A DNA stretch of 64,000 nucleotides from Phialocephala subalpina (Eukaryota > Ascomycota > Leotiomycetes > Helotiales > Mollisiaceae), in contig FJOG01000017.1 of NCBI GenBank assembly GCA_900073065.1, positions 1,112,149-1,176,148 of the forward strand, written 5' to 3'. Below, in pieces: positions 58,653 through 64,000 of the stretch. The notes below the pieces were generated by a model. That model made no database searches and had not been told where the DNA came from. It saw nothing but the letters and a program-made list of their open reading frames with translations. The translations under genes were made by a program, and so were the position numbers. Numbering within the stretch: the first letter of the stretch is position 1; every line of letters begins with the position of its first letter.

Positions 58653-59932
58653 GTGGTGGTTGCATTGGATGGCGTTTGTTGTGTCCGTGAAATTGACATG
58701 GATTATACATGAATTGGTCTGGGTTTCTGCGGGCGTAGGCTGGATGGGTATGGTTATAGCATGGCATGGCATTGCATTGCATGGGATATGAATGATACCA
58801 CGGTCTGAATACATGATTATTGGTGGGGCAGGGAGAAGCCTGGGGTTGTTTATAGATTTGAGTATTGTATACCAACCAGTCAATGACACGGAGAATGTTT
58901 ATTTGGATTGGTCCCACACGTTTCGTGCTTGCGGTCTATCTTTCTTGGTTGAAGAAAATCGGGGTTTTCTCTCTCGCTATTTTACTGGTTCTTCTATTGC
59001 AAAGTTCTGCGTCTTAAATTCCTTATCTATTGTCCAGATTCGAGTTTCGTTCCGTCTTCTTCAGATTTGAACTGTTGCAAATCTCTCTTACTTTCTTCTA
59101 AATGAGTCTGACATTGAGATGGGATCACTCTTGCTTCTCGACTTGGAGACCACGTCTCCCGTTCCACGACAAAACAGAAACCACCGTTAGACAGCATTCT
59201 ATCCTCCATGGCCAGCGTTGTTAAATTTCGCGGCATCAGCACATTCTACTTGTCGAGAATGACTGAGGTAAGTAAGCTATGAAGTGAAATAGTTGTTGGT
59301 TTCGAAAATACATGTAGAGGAGAAGTGGACTCTATACAGTGCTAGCCTTAATTATCTACGGTCCAATTTATGGATATTCGGAGCATTACATCTGGTGCAT
59401 TATCCGACGTTTCGAGGATAATTTTGGTCATCCGAGTCACTTGACCTTATCAAAGAAATCTTGGGCCTAGCCGCAGAAGCGGACCATAAAGGGGGTGCTA
59501 TCATGGCATTCTGACCTATGAATAGAGCAAGTTTTGCACGTGTTCGTTGCTAGCATGGCGTTTGATTGGGTACCGAAGTGAATTCGAAGACTAGCTCGCT
59601 ACTAGTTCAGCCCTATGATCGTCGCTTCTGCACTTGAGCCTCCTTCCCCACGTTAGAGCCCATGACGTTTCTCGGAGCAGGCCTAGACTGCATTCATGAC
59701 AGTTAACAATTCAGCCCACAAACTCCGGTTTCTTGACACCTTACATTACTCGAGTATCCTCAGACCACCAGGGACAATCACCAACCACCAATCACTCTCA
59801 TTAACCAAACACTGCTTTCGATATCCATATGCCAATCTGCGAATAACACACATATACCCAAACTCATTACTGCATTCAGGTCAGTAAATCTCTTGCTTGT
59901 GGGGTGGCAGTCGGTAATGACAATGATGTAGG
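58653..59932. other. Intergenic
   Basis: PPN1 3' flank, with a GCATGGCATGGCATTGCATTG-like short repeat near 58760-58785, and the promoter of the next gene. No gene supported. Confidence 0.5.
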
Positions 59933-60952
59933 ATGGCTCCAAATGCGAACGAAGTAAACCCACAGAAATGCCAGAGATACGCTCGGTTTCTTTCGGGTAT
60001 TAGCCATCGAGAAGCAAATGGTATTTTCTGGGGTTGTTTCGTCCTGGTCCTTTTCTTGCTGGTTGTTGTTGGGATTCTATACGCCAGTTCGGCGAAGAGA
60101 CATAAGTGAGTGCTCCTCCTTCCCAATACTTCGAAATCACTCTTGGCAACTCGAGCGTTGGACCCCCCGTCTTATACAACACTTACTGACTTATTTCATA
60201 GGAGCTTCCAACTCGCTGAACATGTCTCAGAATGGCATCCCATAGAGTCGACCGAAGGAGATATTGAAAAGGTCCGAAGCAAACACAACAAGGCCGAAAG
60301 TCGTCTCTTGTGGGGGAGCTTAGCCTGCGCAATCGTCATGATACCCATCGTCATCTTGATAGCTTTCGCTGGACTTGCCATCAACTTCTGCCACCACGAA
60401 GATCTCATTTTCTTCTTCTGGGGCCCGTTCTTCTTGCTTTCTGTCGGAACACTTATTGCGACATGGGGACTTTTCCTGTCGCAAAGTATCGAGAATGAAC
60501 CAGCTTGGAACGTTGCGTTGGGTACTCCTGTTTTGGTTTTCGCTGCTATTGGGCATTGGGCTCATGTCTTTATGAGATGGACATGGAGACAGATACGAGA
60601 AAAGGAAGACAAGGAAGACGCAGTCTCTGTGGCACCGCGGAACATGCCTCCACGATAGTGAGTTTTCGATCCCTCCGCTTGTACGACTTAACACTAACAA
60701 GTTAATAGTCTCCCGTCATGCGCATACTGCCAGAGGGTGGATCCTTTTGCACTTTCTATGCATAATACTCGACGAATGTCGCAATATCCAAGCCAGGCTT
60801 CGGCCCAAGAAGTCACAAATCTGGTACCTCGACAACAACCTGGAACATCGAGGTTAACTGTTGCCAGTAACGTTGCCGAGCAGGGCAACAGTCGGAGCAC
60901 CACTCCTGAAATGACTCAGGTCCGAATCGAGAGGCCAACGTCCATTTCATGA
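59933..60952 (+). CDS. Three-helix membrane protein of unknown function
   Basis: Not recognised. Three exons (59933-60105, 60202-60657, 60709-60952) with agreeing phases and good GTGAGT donors give 290 aa. Membrane helices are about residues 34-52 (FWGCFVLVLFLLVVVGILY), 100-125 (LACAIVMIPIVILIAFAGLAI) and 130-150 (LIFFFWGPFFLLSVGTLIATW). A fourth weaker stretch (VALGTPVLVFAAIGHWAHVF) follows. The tail is hydrophilic, with a CAYCQ pair and many Ser/Thr/Gln, and is probably cytosolic. No catalytic motif is seen. The tail-to-tail neighbour is the CHORD gene. The codon pattern and splice structure make it a real gene, but no function should be assumed. Confidence 0.65.
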
Positions 60953-61118
60953 CCTGAAATGTTGCAAACACTCCTGTCCATGAAGTAGGATACCCATCTT
61001 ATTCGCTCTCACATCATGAGGGTACAATGAAGGGATTTTGAATAGGGTGTCATTGGACTACCGTTCGTAAAGCGCTGTGCTATTTTGGTCTATCATAAGC
61101 TCATTGATATATTAGCAA

Positions 61119-62208
61119 TTAAACAGCTCGACCAGCTTTGCCAACCTGGATGATTTCGCCAGTCCGTTGCTCGTCACTTCTCAGCACCGGCCACGAAGCT
61201 CCATCCGCCTTCACAAAGTTCACCTCCAGCTTGGTACCTAGTATCTTAGACGTCGACTTCTCGGGATCGATGGCGCCGAAGAGAGAGACGACGGCTTTAT
61301 ACCGCTTGGGAGTGGCGTCGGTGGTGACTAGGTCGAGGGAGAGTTCGTTCGAAGAAAAGTCTACCTTTGCAGTTTCTTTGTTTATCTTCTTTAGAAAGAA
61401 GGAAGCGATTACCGCTGATGGCGTTTGGTAGAAATCGTGTCTGTATATAGTCAATACCCATTTGTCCCAATCCTTAACTTCATAAACATACCTAACCGAC
61501 TCCAAAACCTCCTCGCCCCCAGCATTCGCACCTTTCTTCTTCCCACCACTTCCAACAAACAAATGCCGATCCTTCGTCTTGCATCCCTCAATCTTCATAA
61601 ACTCATCAAACTCCAGCACCCGTCGCTTGCAGCACGTATACCCCTTACTCCCCTCATGAAAAATCGGCACCCCAGGATGAAATACACACTTCTCCCCTTC
61701 CCTATCTCCCCCGTTATAAGCTTCTCCGCACGCCTTTCTCCGACACATCTTTCCTTTTGGGATCGAGAGTGTAGCGTCATCGTCTTCGGATTCTGGTGGG
61801 GGTGGTGGCGGGGTAGCTGTTGGTTGTGGAGCGGCGTTTATGGGGGCGCGGGGGGTTTCGACTGCTGGTACTGGGGTGGTAGAGGATGAGGATGGGGAGG
61901 AAGAGGAGGGGATGTCGGCGTCGGCGCCGGTTTTCTTTTCGATTTGGGGGGGTAGGTCGGTGGTACTGTGTTTGCCGGTTGTGCAGGGTGGGATGGTGAG
62001 GAATTCGTCGAAGGTTAGGAAGCGGGGTTTGCAGCATTTCCAACCTGGCGAAGAGAGGATTAGCTTTCTAGTGTTTGAGAGGGGGATGGAGGGGAAATCA
62101 ACCTTTCTGTCCCTCATGGAAGATGGGAGGACCGGGGTGGTAGTGACATTCTTCCTCTGGGTCTGTGTACACTTTTCCGCACGACTGGTGGACGCATTTT
62201 TGCGCCAT
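61119..62208 (-). CDS. CHORD-CS domain co-chaperone
   Basis: Zinc-binding Hsp90 co-chaperone of the CHORD/Rar1-Morgana group. Three exons give about 326 aa, with introns of about 58 nt near 62098-62041 and 51 nt at 61491-61441. CHORD1 spans the first splice: MAQKCVHQSCGKVYTDPEE, CHYHPGPPIFHEGQKG, then WKCCKPRFLTFDEFL and C. A Ser/Pro-rich linker follows. CHORD2 reads CRRKACGEAYN, CVFHPGVPIFHEGSKG, YTCCKRRVLEFDEFM and C. Both have the full Cys/His set. The C-terminal CS (p23-like) domain has HDFYQTPSAVIASFFLKKINKETAKVDFSSNELSLDL. The second intron is in frame and stop-free, so it reads through. Removing it gives VRHDFYQTP, the family sequence. Confidence 0.92.
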
Positions 62209-62519
62209 GGTGAGCTGTACTGTCTCGTTCTTAAGAGGATGATGAAGTCGTGGAATGGTATTTATGAAAATGCGAGGGTGACGATTAGTTGCATGAAATT
62301 CCTGGAAACAGACAGAAATGATTCTGCCAGAGCAGTGGCTGTATTGGGGAAGGCGCGACTGGGGTACTAGTGACCTTATTTGGCGGCGATGCGAGATGCT
62401 GCATGTTCATCACATTTTTTCTCGGGACTAAATTCTAGGTTATTGGCTCCTTATGTTCTGTTCGAGTTCGGGTCATTGAGCCTCAATTGATAAAGAAAGT
62501 GAGGAGCTTTTGGGAGAAA
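62209..62519. other. Divergent promoter, CHORD / glutaredoxin-like
   Basis: 311 bp between start codons. No gene or clear element. Confidence 0.5.
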
Positions 62520-62890
62520 ATGCATCGTTCAATACGACTGCTTCATCAATGTCGAATCACTTTGTTCACTCGAGCTAATTGCTCGTTATGTACGAATGCG
62601 AAGGAGACTTTATCATCGGTGTGGGACAAAAGGCCTTTTGACTACAAAGAGATTGATGTTATGAAGCCGGAAGAGAAGAGGTGGAGGGATTTATATGAAT
62701 TTGATACACCTGTGGTTTGTATTTACTTAGTACACGAAAAGGGGTATCAGCTGATGTATTCCAGATACACATCGGTCTCTCGAAATCTGGAGAAGAGCAG
62801 CCCGAGATGTCTTCGAAGGCAAAGAAATTGATGCATCGTTTCAACTTCGACCAAGTCAACGAGAAGATGGATGCGGTGGAAGCGCGCTGA
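62520..62890 (+). CDS. Glutaredoxin-like protein (DUF836 / YDR286C-like)
   Basis: Two exons (62520-62714 and 62765-62890, intron GTTTGT..TCCAG) give 106 aa. ITLFTRANCSLCTNAKETLSSV holds the CxxC pair (C-S-L-C) at the start of the first helix of a thioredoxin fold. YKEIDVMKPEEKRWRDLYEFDTPV is the following strand with the cis-Pro (TPV). After the splice, IHIGLS and KKLMHRFNFDQVNEKMD end it. This matches the small glutaredoxin-like DUF836 family, probably mitochondrial or cytosolic. Redox activity is inferred from the CxxC only. Basic residues before the fold (MHRSIRLLHQCR) could be a short targeting signal. Confidence 0.85.
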
Positions 62891-63165
62891 GGCGAGTTGA
62901 TGCAGTGTGAAGACAGCTTCGAGTCATACCAGCATACTCGAAATACACAGAGCTTCAAAGCTTTGAGGAACCAGTGTTGAAGGATACTTTCTCCTTCGGT
63001 TTCCAAGCAAACACCCAACGGGCCGAATGATCCTTCCTGTACTCCCAAATTTGAAAGTGAGACAGATTTTGGGACAATCATAATATGTTGATACATTATG
63101 GCCACGGTCTGGTCAGCGTGGCATCTTTTGGCGTGAGCTTTTCTGAGACTCCAAGACCTCGTCTT
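62891..63165. other. Spacer between convergent genes
   Basis: 3' ends of the glutaredoxin-like gene and of the partial gene. No gene seen. Confidence 0.5.
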
Positions 63166-64000
63166 TTACTCCATCCCCTCCATAAGCTCTACCCGATCAA
63201 GCATCATGGCTCGTCTGCCAATCCATTCTCGAATGACATCCCAGTCCTCGCCCTCTTCTTCTCCTCTCCGCCAAGCCTCACGGAAACCCCAAGCACCCGC
63301 TACTTTGTCAATAGCTGCCCGTTCCTCCTCGCGTATCCACCTTTGTCTCAATGGGACTCCTTGGGCCCAGGTAACGCGATCCATTTGATCATTAGCAGTC
63401 GTGACCGCTACCACGCCAACTGTAGCAGTAAGTCCGACGTAAGCCAGTATCCCGGCAAATGCGACTTGGGTAGCCATTGCGGTATCCATCGTATGTTGCC
63501 ATTCAGCCAGCTGGGAAGCTATAGTATATGCTGCAACAGGAGCAACAGCAAGACCAGTGGCTGGAATAAGACCCTTGCGAACAAATTTGGCTCGGCGAAA
63601 CGCTTTTGTACAATATGACATCTCAATGATGTCCATGGCAGCAACCAAGTTCTTTGCATTGATGGCAGCCTGTAAAGCATGGTCTGCAACAGCTACTGGG
63701 ACAGCGTTTGCAGCCTTGTTAGGATTTTGTTTCGAGTATCGTATCGGAGAAGATCTTTCATCAGGAAATGGCTTGGTGGCATACAGGAGAAGGATCTCTG
63801 GAAGTGTTTCCGGTTTCCCCAATGTTGCCTGAATATCCACATAGAGCTCTAAGACTTGAGGCGTAATGAAGACCGGCGGAAACTTGACGACTCTGTATGC
63901 AATATCTGACAGCTCGTCTGCCATACCCTTCAGATTTGGAGGTATTTTTGCATGCGATATCTGCTTCGGATTCGACTCGTCTAGAGAAAGAAGTGCAGAC
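63166..64000 (-). CDS. Partial gene, uncharacterised fungal protein with two hydrophobic segments
   Basis: Not recognised with certainty. The frame is open from the stop at 63166 to the window edge without interruption, so the 5' end is outside and the ATG at 63924 is probably internal. The visible 278 residues contain ELSDIAYRVVKFPPVFITPQVLELYVDIQATLGKPETLPEILLLYATKP. That helix-rich segment resembles repeats of mitochondrial organisation proteins (inference, weak). Then comes ALQAAINAKNLVAAMDIIEMSYCTKAFRRAKFVRKG, two hydrophobic Ala/Val/Gly-rich segments (TGLAVAPVAAYTIASQLA and AFAGILAYVGLTATVGVVAV), and an Arg/Glu/Trp-rich tail. A mitochondrial inner-membrane protein is plausible. Confidence 0.6.
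   Translation of the reverse strand, partial: SALLSLDESNPKQISHAKIPPNLKGMADELSDIAYRVVKFPPVFITPQVLELYVDIQATLGKPETLPEILLLYATKPFPDERSSPIRYSKQNPNKAANAVPVAVADHALQAAINAKNLVAAMDIIEMSYCTKAFRRAKFVRKGLIPATGLAVAPVAAYTIASQLAEWQHTMDTAMATQVAFAGILAYVGLTATVGVVAVTTANDQMDRVTWAQGVPLRQRWIREEERAAIDKVAGAWGFREAWRRGEEEGEDWDVIREWIGRRAMMLDRVELMEGME

Overview
The window is nuclear DNA of a filamentous ascomycete (Pezizomycotina). The evidence is short introns (mostly 45-70 nt, GT..AG with CTAAC/CTGAC-like branch sites), fungal-only families (bZIP+DUF3425, CFEM-GPI protein, PDR-type ABC pump, 14-helix MFS pump, CorA-like fungal protein, HET-family relic), and dispersed housekeeping genes with no operons. A Leotiomycetes/Helotiales-like genome is my best guess, but that is inference; no marker gene settles it. 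Coordinates of introns were derived by hand.

Layout. 1-10.4 kb: a bZIP factor (1255-2583, -), then about 6 kb of gene-poor DNA. That stretch holds a 518-bp element with inverted ends, a 279-base assembly gap inside an LTR-like unit, an intact small gene of a fungal family (6533-7084, -) and two decayed genes lying tail to tail (a relic of the same family, 7641-~7905 +, and an aminoglycoside-phosphotransferase-like relic, 7908-~8420 -). An ethanolamine kinase (8947-10375, -) follows. 11.4-21.2 kb: a CLC chloride channel/antiporter, a CorA-like membrane protein, a GNAT acetyltransferase and a CFEM GPI-anchored protein. 21.2-25 kb is gene-poor with a decayed HET-type incompatibility gene (about 22.1-23.06 kb, -).

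25-33.8 kb: a full PDR/ABCG drug pump with a pleiotropic-drug-response-like site in its promoter, and a small GPI cell-wall protein. 33.8-48.3 kb is the housekeeping core: MSH5 (meiotic crossover), EMC5 (ER membrane insertion), eEF1B-alpha (translation), HSP78 (mitochondrial disaggregase), a broken CobW/COG0523 GTPase, ARF1 (COPI coat recruitment) and an EMP24-type p24 cargo receptor. ARF1 and EMP24 are divergently transcribed neighbours acting in the same early secretory traffic. 49.9-64 kb: a 14-TM MFS exporter, a Ure2-like glutathione S-transferase, tRNA-Ser(AGA), the vacuolar endopolyphosphatase PPN1, a three-helix membrane protein of unknown function, a CHORD-CS co-chaperone, a glutaredoxin-like protein and the start-less end of a further gene.

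Nothing here forms a clearly new multi-gene system. The most notable structure is an exact 250-bp tandem duplication (39057-39306 / 39307-39556). It duplicates the first two exons and the promoter of eEF1B in the very short divergent promoter shared with HSP78. Other points worth a look are the multiply broken CobW gene with a His-rich tail, the pseudogene junction at 7.9 kb, the HET relic, a 28-nt microexon encoding the bZIP DNA-contact motif, and a 96-bp hairpin inside a CLC intron.
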